A DNA stretch of 64,000 bases from Mantis religiosa (GCA_030765055.1 JAUKNK010000059.1:706001-770000), one strand, 5' to 3'; counted from the stretch's first letter, positions 47,950 through 60,125 are shown. Numbers and translations: made by a program. The notes: generated by a model from the sequence alone, not told the origin.

Positions 47950-49800
47950 GTTAACGGTATCTAAGCGAAGCTAAATTAAACGTGAAAACTGGTCATCAAT
48001 TTGTAAAATTCGCAATATTTGTAAGGCCTGCAATGGCATATGAGCAGCAAGAAGGAAGGGAAAGGATTTTTACAAAGACCTATTGGTAAGTAAGATGTTA
48101 GCATGTAGCTAAATATTTAATATCATAATTTAACCTGAATTGTACTTTCATGCACTTTCATTTGTAATTAGATTCTTTAGATTATGTAGCACTTTGTAAT
48201 GTATTAAGGATGTTTTACATGAGAAAGCATTAGTTTCATTAAACTTGTTACTTAATTATTAATGCAAAACCAATGTTTTTCTGCTTTTTTTAGCTACCTC
48301 ATCATCTCAGGCTACTAGGAATATGCTGGCAGAAATCAAAAGTGCCGCAAGATTATAAACTTTGTGTTTATTGTTTTGGTGATGTGCAGTGATCCTCAGG
48401 AACACTATTAATGTAGAACAAAGCTTTCTTTCTCACCTATACAGCACTTTATTGTGGCTTATCAGAGATTTCTTAAATTTTGAGTTTCATTTCAATACCA
48501 GTGGAAAATTTACAAAATCTTTGTGGGGTGTTGTGACCATTATGTTCTAAATCTTCAGGAAAATTGAGGTTATTTTAGCAGTTGATTGGATATATTCGTT
48601 GGCTTTGTGTTAGAAGTTTTAAATTTAAAATATTTGAGTCATATATAACAGTCTATGTAAGGTAAGTAGTTTCCAGTTTAAATTACTACAAAACTAGCTT
48701 TCCTAAATTACAGCTATTTTGTAATTTTCATTTGATTTCCATGAGTTAATATAAAACAAAAGTAAGACAAAATTAAACAGCATTAATATTATTAAGTGAT
48801 TTCTTCAATATTTAAGCTTTGTTCTGGAGGTGGGGTTAATTTAGTCCTATAATTAGCTGTCATCAAAGACAGAAATACTTAAACAATTGCTTATTAGCTT
48901 TATAGAAATATCTCTTTGCATGTTGCTACATATCTTTAATTCGCATGCTGTTTGTACTAACATGTGTACAACAAACTTATACACAAAGATTTTCAAAAAA
49001 GAATTCTTCCATCTCAGACTACATTTTAAATAAAACATTTGTGCATTTCAGCCACAGTAATCTTCCTGGATTAAGTAATCTAAAATATATGAATTGTTTA
49101 TAAGGATTTATTTGCAATGTTTGGTGGCAGCATCTGTTTTTGATAATGATATACTGTTTGCCTTGTGTATTATATGCTTCGCTGTGTCATTCGAACCCAA
49201 GTATGTGAATTTTCAGATATACCAAAACTATGGCTGTGGATTTGTACGGAATTCAATTCTCTTTGATTTCTGTAGAATTTCTTTGTTTATAAGTGGCATT
49301 ATCTGTGTTAACATATAATCTGGGTGCTTAAATTAAAATCTTCGGGCGACATGCTTGGATATGAACTTTTATAAAGTTTTTCGTTAAATTGCAATGATAT
49401 TTTGAAGAATTAGGTTCTCTTAACCTTACTCATCTGGGTATAGCTACATTAGTGATAAAGAATCTCATAGTTTTTAACAGAAAATTAAAAATATGATCTG
49501 AGATTCCATAAATTCAGTTTGTTCTATATTGTTTAATGCAGTAATCACTATGTAATATTGTACACACTACACCAAATAATGTACCTGAATAGCCATCTTA
49601 GAACAGATCTAGTGGGATTAGAATTGATCTTGTAAAAGCTTTAACAAGTAGTAAGTGCAATTGTGCATTGCAAGAAATTATTAAAATGTCATTGTCCCAT
49701 CGTCATTACTATATGCTATTTTTACATTTACTTCCAGTATTCCACTTATTCTTAAAATATGTACAATGTCAGCTGCAGCTAGGACATAGAGAATGGCATG
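47950..49800 (+). repeat. Right partner of the inverted repeat
   Basis: Aligns with the reverse complement of 17640-18800. Compared with that copy it carries extra stretches at about 48720-49220 and 49500-49680. A possible splice-donor-like ggtaagtaag sits at about 48085 and is partly conserved in the partner (agtaagtaagat). No frame is conserved. A short tttagcatttt repetition follows at 49850-49925. Confidence 0.8.
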
Positions 49801-50191
49801 TTCTCAAATTAGTAAAGCTTCATAATAAACAGTAGGTGGGGGAAGTGATATTTAGCATTTTGGTATTTAAATTTAGCATTCTGTAGCATTTGTACATTTG
49901 CAATTTAGCATTTTATAGCATTTTGAAGAAAGTTCGGGTTAATTTTGTTAAATGATGAATATTAATATTATTTATATGAAATTTAACACATATTTATTGA
50001 GGGTTATTAATGACGGCGAGTTAAAAGTGCGTAAAGTGTCAATTTATTTCACATTAATATAGGTTAAAGCAATACGCAGAAATATAGAACAATCTGATTC
50101 CGACTAAAGCATATTGCATAACACAAAAAAGATAAATCTATACTGATTTAGAACACAATAAAAAGAAAATGCACTAAATTAGCCTAGTTTA

Positions 50192-50390
50192 TGATTCAGC
50201 AATGCTGTTGAATGAAGGCACTGAACATATTTCAACACTCTGTTCTGTCATTTGAGTCCTCCTGTCACTTACAATCAAATTATATTTACTGAAATATGTT
50301 TCAGCACCTACACTGTTGGTAGCATCCCAAATACATTGCAGAGCAACTCGGGCAAACTCTGCGTATCTGAGCATAACAGCCAACATGCGT
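50192..50390 (-). pseudogene. hAT-type transposase C-terminal (dimerisation) remnant
   Basis: An open minus frame gives EFARVALQCIWDATNSVGAE, then YFSKYNLIVSDRRTQMTEQS. The pattern (small residues)-NSV-AE--FS-Y--I-SDRR--LTE matches the C-terminal dimerisation region of hAT transposases, including domesticated relatives. Only about 60 residues are readable and an upstream stop lies next to the first Met. It could be a relic of a domesticated gene, but there is no support for that here. Confidence 0.5.
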
Positions 50391-50399
50391 TACATGCAG

Positions 50400-51990
50400 T
50401 GATACAAAGCCACATACTTTTGAAAAGAGATATAGCCACACCTATATAATGCACTTAGTGTTTCATTCCATTGAACTGATAAGGAATTATGGACTGTCAA
50501 AAGAAATAATGCTTAGATGTGTAAGCACTTTAATTAGACCTATTAACGACTCAAACAGTTCCAGCCCTTTCACAGCATAATTAAGACCACAAAAATGCAG
50601 TAATAGTTCTGAGTGTAACTGAGAGGTTTACACTATGCAGAGAGCACCAATTGCCATCTTAGTACATATATAGCTTAAAGTCTTACGAAGTTAAAGTAAG
50701 CCATTTACCAAAACAGTTGCTGTACCAAGCAAATCATACCTCACAGTCAGATAATTACATGAAATTTTGTCCTGTTGGAAGATGCACTTTGCATTAACAT
50801 TTATTTTTAAAACTGCTTATTTTCTTTTTTAACAATTTATTACTCGCTTATACATGTCATTAAAGCATTTACAAATTTAAGGCTGTAATATTCCTGTGTT
50901 TCAAAGACAAAGTTATACTTAGGACAATTTTAAATGAATGATACAGTTTTTATGTACTTAATAGTCTTCTTAGATTCATTGAACTCTATTTTTCATTCAA
51001 ATCATAATCATTTATACTGCATGTGTGAATGAGAATCCAACCAAAGTGATTAGAAGTATATAAAATAGTGTATTTTATTCAATTTATGTCTTTGCCTCAT
51101 GTACTAATTTGTGAAGTTTTACCAATATCATGAATAAATCACAAATAAATATCATGAATCAATCACAAATTTCAGGTTTTTCTTTGAATATTCTTTTGAT
51201 AACTTGTGCTGGATATGATGTATGTACTCTAGAGCTTTTGAAATTCTTAGTAAATATAAGCTATTAACAGAGCTTCTTTGTTTTCTATTTAAAGAGATAG
51301 TGATATTTTTTTGTACATAGTTGTTTGTATCTTCACTTACAATTTATATATACATTTCTTTAATAATGTTTTTCGTTTTTTGTTTTGTTTTTTTGTTTTT
51401 GACCCTTTCCTTCCACGGAATTTTTCAACTTTATTCTGTGTACAAAGAAATTGCCTTAATCATAACACTGTAATATTATTTCCTGTTTTCCAGTACCTAT
51501 AGAATGCATTGATTTAGTGTCAGGTTTTCTTGTAATTATCACAGTAACAAGCTTAGGAATTCACATTTCAGGGAAAGGAAGTACAGGTGTTACGTGTAGT
51601 CTCGACAGCATCTTGAGTAATCTCACTCTGTTAAAGTTGCAATTGGTTCTTAAAGATCTACTTATTCATCTATTACATGAATATAAAAGCTATAATGCTT
51701 AGAGGCAACAGCAAAAAGATCAATTTTGGACGTGGCTTCTGAGAACTTTTTTTCCTAATTTAATTGGTCAACTTCTTTCGAAGTCACATCTCGCAAATTA
51801 ATGAATAATTTACGCACTTTTACTCAGCATACTCAGTGCGTATTATGTTAATATGTGATAAATGAATTGTGCCGTAAATTATTCGTTGGTGCACGAGATT
51901 ATGCTTCCAAAGATTGTGAATTCAATCAGTCCACAGAATCAGCCGCTGAACATGGTTGGGAAGGGATGGGGGAGGTGAATGTAACATAGC
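50400..51990. other. Unassigned AT-rich sequence with a small tandem duplication
   Basis: About 24 bases (aatatcatgaatnaatcacaaat) occur twice in a row at about 51124-51172. Nothing else was recognised. Confidence 0.5.
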
Positions 51991-54900
51991 TCGGTCCACA
52001 GATTAATACTCGGTCGAAATAGAAGCTCACTGCATTTCCGACGACATGTTGGTTAGTTGACTTAGCTGAGGAGGAGCGCCCTATGCGTCTTCAGTTTTAA
52101 CACGGAGTTGTGAACCAAAGAGACCGACGCATTAATAGTAGCTGGCAATAGATGGCGCTGGCTTCCTTTGTTGAAACCATCGCATATATAACTATCAGTT
52201 GATTAAAAAACAACAAGTTCTGCAGTTTAATTACAATAACTTCAGTATAACACACATATTGGTACTACTTACTCACACCCCTTTGAGATATTACGTGTTA
52301 TAAATGAAAGTCAGATGTTACAAGAGGAACATGATGGGTATTAATCTCAATGGTTTACAGTATGTAAGCAACATGTGTTTCAACTTTCGTAATCGTTCTG
52401 TCGAATAATAATGTATCAATTTTTGGAGAGAGCTTCACACCGGGGAAGTTCTCCGCAATCTTTTCCTCACCTCCTGGGTCATTCGATTACTGTACTACTC
52501 AGCTGTAGTCATGCTGTAGGTAATATTAAGATGTATAATTATGTAATATCAATCTCGATGGTTTACTGTATGTAGGTAATATGTATGTTATCTTTCGACA
52601 TATCTGCGATTGATTATTCATGATTAATTTTTGTAGAGAGCTTCATTTCGGGGAAGTTCTCCATAATCTTTTCCACATTTCTTACGCCATTCGATTGCGA
52701 TTAGCTTACCTAACATAGCCAACTGTAAGTGTCTACTCTGGAATTCGAGGAGCGGTATATGTAAATACCTTTGCGCTGCGAAATCTAAAAAGTATCGACT
52801 AGCGACATATCTGAGTATTTTGAGTCACTTAGCAATTCGTGTGGCGGATTTTAATTTGTGGCCAATAATTAATGAATTGCTTTTCTTGTAATATGTTTTG
52901 AAACATGTAATGACCTGAATTGCTGTAACATTAAATAAATGCCTTCAAAAGTCCCACAACAATAAAACATTACTACTGGTTTGCTGTATCCTATTTCAGA
53001 TTAAAATTAATGGTTGGCCTCAAGACTGCGATTAAAAATAAAACCAGAAAGGCAACTAGGGATGTTACATCCATGTTCCCGTACATTACTCTCGAAGCTC
53101 GCACTTGGAGCGCTTCATGCGTTGTTTACTCTCAAATGCCCACGCTAGATGGCATTGGGCACGATGTAAATTAAGACTCAAAATTGTCAATACTAGTATT
53201 TTACACCGCTGTCTCATTCAAAGTAATTTTAAAAAATAAAATATATTTAGACCAAAATGTGATATACTCCGTCAAGTATTGCATATCCTTTCATTGATAT
53301 TAACAGATTAGGTTGGACTGTATCTGAGTTTATTCTAGGGTGTGAATAAATCCCAAAATTTATTCTTTGTGTCTTAGTTTTGACGAATTTTCAAAAGTGG
53401 AAGTGTTATTACAACATTAACAACTTGAAGGTAAATCTGTATGGCTAATTGTTGGATTTCTGAAACTCGAGAGGAGGCATTTGAGCAGAAAGAAAAAGTG
53501 ATTTCACTTTCACAAAGATCTTTGATAAGCCGGACGTGTATTTGCAATAAATAAATAAAACAAGGAATGTAACCTCTTGACATAATCTGAATTGTATCTG
53601 CATTGCATACTCTTTTATCTTTCAAACTCTTTTGATTAATGCTGCAATTAGTGATGAAATGTGTGGTAAGAAAATGCAGAATGAAACAGCATTACTGTTC
53701 AAGTACCTTCATTAACCGTACAATATAATTAACTATATACACTTCAGTTTTATGGAAGTATCTTAAATGTGTGATATACTCTGAAAACTGTTAGAACCAT
53801 TTTGAAAACCCAAGACCTCCAGAGGATGTATCAAAGTTTATACGGTGTTGGTGGTATTCAATAGGAAACCTTCGTCTCACATCATTGGAAGATAATAAGC
53901 TCTTTCCAGAAATGGTTGCTAAAGTTTCAAAACTCGTATTTGCAGATAAATGTTTTAGCAAATTTTAATATGGAATGCAGTACTTCGGTCCGCTTTTATA
54001 AATTGTGCATCAGTTATTCCCAATGTGACATTACCTGCAAACTCTAAGTAGCTAGCTTTATTAGGACATGATGAACTTTCTTCTCGAAATGCTAAACTGT
54101 GTTTGGTGTGTTAGTGTTAACCGCCATTTGTTGATAAGGATATTACAAAAAGCCAATGCAGCATTTTGCTTGATATGAACAAATTCCTTTACGTACAATG
54201 CTCAACAAGTAGTATAAAGAGATTGTATGTATAAGTTGGTTAGAAAGAAATACGTAAAATTAAATATTATGAGTTACGAGAGACAGTACGGAAAATTCGT
54301 GTTGTACAATTGTTTATTTATTTGTTCAAATGGAGTTATCAGTGTAAATATAATGTTAATATAAACGCAATAATGAAATCAACTTAATCCGCGGGGAGAA
54401 CAGGCCTTATAATAATGACACACATTATTTTACTTCGGAAACCCAAATCGTGGTTATAGAAATTTGTTCATCCCTTCTGTGAAAAATACTTAAACTCGAA
54501 TATAATATATAGGTATTTAAAAATATTAATTACCTTAGAAATTGTCGTAAAACATGCCTAAACTTGTTCATCATAAAATTACATAGAATTTAGTTTGTTT
54601 GTGTTTATTGTATATGCTTTGGCAGTTAACTGCAAAGCGACATCCGGTAGATCTATTGTTGTAAACACTTTACAGGAGGCTGCAGGCGATAGACTGACAG
54701 GACCTCGAGACAGACACAACAGTTCTCCCACTACTGGAGCTGTCCTAAGCGGGCCATGAACGAACCCACTAGGTAGTCAGACCTCAAGTGACACTAGAGG
54801 ATATTTTTTTCATTTGAAATAGCATCCACACCGTTTGTGCGGCACTACTATACCCAACCAAACCTGAGCACGTCTCCAAAATTAGAAGAAAATAAATAAA

Positions 54901-57170
54901 AAGCAAATAAGCAACAGAAAACAGCAGAAAGTCGGCAACCTGCTCAGCATGCTTGCACCTGACATTGCTTAGTGCCAATTATGTTAGCTCGTTTTGTAGT
55001 GGATTTTCTTTGGGTTTTTGTACATTAGATCGAACTTTCGGGTGGAAAGACATCAAGGCATTGGTGGCTTCCTCCGTGTACCATTCTTAATTGCTTCTGT
55101 TCCCCAGGTCCCGACTTCAAACTGGGTGATGGATTTTTTCAAGGGAAAAAAATGCAGCATATCCTTCTTCGGTAAGGGAGTAAAGTTGGCGGTGGTTTCG
55201 CGTTCTAAATTTAAGGCAAGTAATGCAACTCCAATCCTGATAAAAGGTCTTTTGAGCAAATTTAAACGATAACTTACGTCCAATTTACAGTGGGACCCCG
55301 AGAGTCACAACAGTGTAACAGTGTGCTTAACAATTAGGCAATATCTCATTATAAGAGCAAACCTGACCTACGATCTGTAATAGCAGTTCTGATTTCACAT
55401 ATTAAATTGTGCAATAAAGCGGTTCGTTCATTTGAAATTTCCTGCCAGAGATGGCTTGTTTGTCACAGAGGGCAGTGTGAGGCTGCAAAGTTCTGCATGT
55501 ATAAGGAGGGACCGGTGCGTTAATTTTGGCTACCAAGAAATGGCAGTATGTGGCATATATTAAAACTTAAACAAAAATGAATGTTGGTTTGTTTATAAGC
55601 CAACAAGTTCTGATATTTTGTTACTGAAGCTTCCTTCGCAAGGGAAGTACAGATGGTGGAACAGTGTCGTAGATCTGCAGCAAAAGAACTCAAAACTTGA
55701 ATAACTTGCTTTTGAGGGAAACTAATCGGGGCTTCGCACCCAATATAGATGGCGACACTGACAACCACAGTAGCGTAAGGGAGCCCGAAAATAAGATAAA
55801 AAAAATCCCTCACTTTAACACAACCCCTGATCTCCAATTTAGATGAGCAACAGCTGATTTCACAGAAGAAATAGCCGCAATAAGGTACTTTGTTCAAAGC
55901 AAATTTTCCGGTAAAGGTTGGCATAAATGAGGGCGTAGAATTCTCCTGTATTGGTTCGATACGCCACCGTCGGCACTTTATTAATGAGAATGGCCATCAG
56001 CAGTTGTCAGGAGCATGCATTTTGTTAAGCCCTCGCAAAAAGAGAATATTAATTGAGTATAAATGAACAGATTTCGAACTTTTGTTACAGAATCTTCAAT
56101 AGAATACATATATTAGCAATATTTTCTCACCCTACTTATTGATTTTAAGTGTTGTAAATAAAATTCAGATGACAAAGGAGTGGAATGACAGACAAATTTG
56201 ATGGCTTAATGTATATTAGTGATCTGTGTGTACCGTTTGTTTATTCTTTGGACTTCATTTGATTACCTTACAAAACAATTTTTGAGGGGAATTTCGGTTC
56301 TCTATATAAGAATGAATTGACGACGGCCATGAAAGTCTATGATTTTATATCTATTAATTGTGTTCTCCAGAGTTGTGAAAGGGGTCTATATGTATTCTCC
56401 TTTATGACCAAATCCTAAATTATTGACTAGCTACCTTTCTGAAACACTTTGTACAATGTGTAGTGTTTAACGCCCGCTTTTACTACATACGGCACCGCAG
56501 GCGGTAACACTGATGGTACATGAGATGAAGATGAAGCACCGGTGGAATTAGATGGCGGGGGAAACCGGAGATCCCGGAGAAAACCCCCCAGCACCGTGTT
56601 GTCCACCACGAATCTCACTTTGCGGTCGCCTAGCATCGAACCTGGGCCGCCTTGGTGAGAGCCACGGCGCGGCCTGAAACACTTTGGACAGCATCTCTGT
56701 AAGATAGTGACTGTGTTTGAGTTGCTTTTCACAGTCACGTGAACACAAATATGCACATACATGAACATTTCCTAGAAATGATAGAGAAAATCTCAAAACT
56801 CTTATTTGCAGTGAAATTTCCGTAGTAAATATTTGTTTGGAATATAACGCTTCCCCTAGTTAAAAGAAAGAGACAATAAAAATACCTTGCATTGAGAAGC
56901 TTCCTATTTCCATCCGGAAATCGACCCCAAAACCTCTTTAGCAATTAAGTACAGTACAGTATTGTGCATTCGCTTCCTATATCCTATTTGTGCAACATAT
57001 ATGCACTTTGCCAGAAGGTTGCTGGTAAACGTACCAAAACTTAACAGATGGAAATATAACCTCTGAAATAAAAAGTAAAGAGTAACCTTATTTAATCAAC
57101 TGTGGCACTAAAATTATTTCTGCCATTCAAATTTCCCTGTGATGGACTGATTTGTGTTTACAATGTTACG
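51991..57170 (+). repeat. Tandem-array unit 6
   Basis: Order: tagatggcgctggc (52150), ttggagagagcttcacaccgg twice (52430 and, diverged, 52640), ttttaatttgtggcca (52850), ctcgaagctcgcacttggag (53093), gagcagaaagaaaaagtg, gttagaaccattttgaaaac (53789), aaactgtgtttggtgtgttag (54094), gtgctttggcagttaactgc (54613), ggaggctgcaggcgatagactg, then two exon-like blocks (55165 and 55628) and finally gatggaaatataacctctg (57046). It is the longest unit and shares the double exon-like block with unit 4. Confidence 0.85.
56456..56673 (-). mobile_element. tRNA-derived SINE, family D, copy 2
   Basis: Close match to 31954-32199 with some internal deletion near the A box. The 17-bp duplication ctgaaacactttgnaca has one mismatch (56439-56455 and 56674-56690). 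Inserted in array unit 6. Confidence 0.92.
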
Positions 57171-57174
57171 TACT

Positions 57175-58002
57175 CTAAATAAAATTCAAATCATACAGGA
57201 GCATATATATACTCAACGTGAAGTACATAATGAGCCGAGGTTCTCTTCAAAAATGACATCCAGAGGCATTACAGCAAAACCTATATATTTGTTCAGTATC
57301 AAAACCAGGTGGTTTTGCTGACATACTTCTGGATGTAAAAGCAACTCCAACACAATTCAAAGACCATTGTCGTCTCTACAGTTGTTTATCATCATCATTT
57401 TCAGCTGAATATAAGCCTGTGAATGTAAATTTTTCTGACAGAAATCATTAGCTATAATTTGATATATAATATCCCATGCATAGCAGGTATTTGCTATCAA
57501 TGTGATGAAAGTGTAAACTTGCCAAGATGACACTTTCCTTCGTTTTTTTACAAAAACTGGAGACAGGTATTGTGTAAATACTTCTTACCTAAATAAATAA
57601 GGTTAATAACATTGGGCATCAGCAGATGTACATACGTAAAAAAGATTGCTTTTTCTCTATTCCTTAGAGCTTTGCATTTGATTACTGCTAGAAATTCATT
57701 TAATCCATCTCTACATATTAATACTTTAATGTTTGAATAATATCGTAGCATTCAAGTTCAATATAGTCCAACATAGTCTACATCTCTGCTTTGTAATTTA
57801 GAAGCACTTTACTTAGTTGCTTATTCCTCTTAGGAAGCTTAGTTCTCCTGTCTGTATATGCACTTTCAGTTTGAAATGTAGTTGTGAAATTCAGAAACTA
57901 CAATCTGAAATTATTTTTAAACAACCACATAATTGTAAATGTTTGGAAGAACAGTACCAAAACTGTTGTTAAACTTTGGACGAAAAGGTTTACATGCATG
58001 CA
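57175..58002. other. Unassigned AT-rich sequence
   Basis: No recognised feature between the end of the array and the second Penelope-like copy. Confidence 0.45.
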
Positions 58003-58089
58003 ATTGGGAGTGGCTGTTGGAGTTGGTGAACGTAGCATGTTTTCATACAATTATCAAACAAAGAAGTAAACATTTATGCGCCATATCGC

Positions 58090-59027
58090 AAAGGCATTCC
58101 CACTAATTTTTAAACACTGCTATAGATATGTGGATGACATTTGGCAATAGTAAATGAGAAACAGGTGTATAATGTGTTAAAGCTACTTAATTTACAAACG
58201 CTGCAATAGAACTGCAATTTTGCAGTCCCACCATAGAAAAAGGGACAAACAATGAAATCGTCCCCTTCTTAGATTTGAAACTAATTAGAAAACATACAAA
58301 ACTAGAATTCGGCATACATACGTAGGAAACACACACAGAATATTTCATATAATCAAATGGATATAACCCAAGACAACACAAGCTACTGTTATCAACAGTT
58401 TAACTGACAGGCTGGTTAATGTACGGTTAAACAAGATGGAATATATCAAAGAGTACTATCATATAATTCACATTGCAGAATACAATGGATTCATTGCCGA
58501 ATTGGTCAGAAATAAAATTGATTAATTCAAAAGACAACAAAGATGCAAACAAGTAACCACCCTTTCCCCAATGAGCAATAAAGCTCCATACAGAAAATTT
58601 ATTTATCATCCCAGAGCTATACACCTTTTCCAAAAAGTCTTCAAAGAGCATGGCTTCACAGAAAAATCCAGTGTACGAAAACCCTTTCAAATCACATAAT
58701 ACAAAGGCGACACCTACAGACAAAGAATCACGTGTGTCTCGGATAAACTTCAAAGACAGTGAGAACTTTAGCACCGTAAAAACTAAAAGGAATTTAAACA
58801 TTAGGCTTATAGATCATTTTAGTAAAATCAGGAATAAAGAAATAAATAAATTACCAGTAGTATACTATTTATGGAAGAAAAATCACGATAAAGGACAAGA
58901 AATCCACGTATTAAAAAGTTTCCAAGGTCCAGCTGCATTAACCATGCAGGAAAAAGTTTTCATAACTAAATATGAAAGAAAATTGTTAAATTTCTATACT
59001 AACTTTGAAGGGAACCCAAACTTCTAG
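58090..59027 (+). pseudogene. Penelope-like RT/endonuclease remnant, copy 2
   Basis: The YVDD palm region is recognisable near 58125 (tatgtggatgac) but broken. The thumb is shifted and interrupted. The last 125 codons (58650-59027) are open: KRNLNIRLIDHFSKIRNKEI, then QEKVFITKYERKLLNFYTNF. This is the endonuclease end and the family's C-terminal segment. The Cx2C of copy 1 is mutated here. Confidence 0.75.
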
Positions 59028-59104
59028 TTCATTAATATACCGACAGAAACGCTCCTGTCACCCCCAAGTAGCTCACCAAACCAACATCAATTACACAACA
59101 ACAG

Positions 59105-59134
59105 CTGATGATGTTAGTAAGCTCCTAACAAAAA
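59105..59134 (+). other. Decayed hammerhead-like motif in Penelope-like copy 2
   Basis: CTGATGA at 59105-59111 and a gttag/ctaac stem are kept, but GAAAC is now AAAAA, which would destroy the catalytic core. Confidence 0.45.
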
Positions 59135-59680
59135 GTGTTCTAGGTAAATACTAGCAATAAATTGAGCATTGAGTACTATTTCTACTCTAAATTATATTAA
59201 TTTACTCCCTGTTTACCTTCTGGAGCTACAGCCTTGCCAAATTAACACTATTGTATATTTGTGTACAGCTTTATATACTCACAAGTTGATGTACTAAATA
59301 TTATTCGCTGATATTTTTCGTTTCATCCCAATATTGATGCTACTGTATCTTTAGGCAAAGGAACAGTGTGACTTTTATTATCTACTGATAGTGATTGATA
59401 CTCTCCACAAACCAGCCCAAAAAGCATATGTAGGTTTTTTAATATTTTAGTATAGATTGAAAAGTTTGATTTGTTTTATCAAAACTGCTTGCATGAATTT
59501 GTGAAGTAGTCATTGTCAACACGCAACACACCTAAGTGCTCCTAGTTATCTACAAACCAGAAGTAATGAGTAAATTTTAAAAAGGCCTTTCATTAGAATC
59601 GACCAATGTGGAGTAAAATAGTCCTATCTGCAGCTTAACTGTTATCTGAATATCTGTAAAAAAATTACGGTACTATATAT

Positions 59681-60125
59681 TGTGATTGTGGGTTCGTGAA
59701 ATGAAAAGTCCAATTTCACCACTCAAAAATGTTCTTTATTTCCACCGACTTACAGTTAAACACTTGCCAATTACATAAAATTACGTAATGCACACAAATA
59801 CGATTCACCAGTTCGTCCGTTACAATTGCACTCGTAATTACTTACGGTCTTCTCACTAGCACTGTGTCCTTACACCAAGAACTGACTGACTGTCTCTCTG
59901 AAACCCTTTTTATAGGAATGTCACTGTTCTTCTAGAAGTCTCTGGTTTCCCGCAAATCACCCGAACGTTCCAGACCACAGGAGAAGGGGAGAGAAACGTC
60001 GAGGGACAGGTGAAACTTCCCTAACCACCACTCAGTTAGTGACAGAGACTAATGGGAGGCGTGACTCGGCAGCCTTTGGTTTCCTCACAGCTGTGGGCCT
60101 CATGCCTACCGCTAATTGGGTGACA
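59681..60125 (-). repeat. 3' LTR of gypsy copy B
   Basis: On the minus strand it begins TGTCACCCAATTAGC and ends CACAATCACA, 445 bp. It has TATAAAAAG at 59906-59914 and GGAAATAAAGAA near 59730-59741. Its middle is clearly more diverged from the copy A LTRs than those are from the solo LTR. Confidence 0.93.

Larger units (their letters stand above)
58003..59509 (+). mobile_element. Penelope-like element, copy 2
   Basis: Aligns with 28863-30422 from the same left end (attgggagtggc) to the same right end (gcatgaatttgtgaagtagt). The flanks are unrelated to those of copy 1, so this is a separate insertion and not a duplication of the surrounding DNA. Confidence 0.8.
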
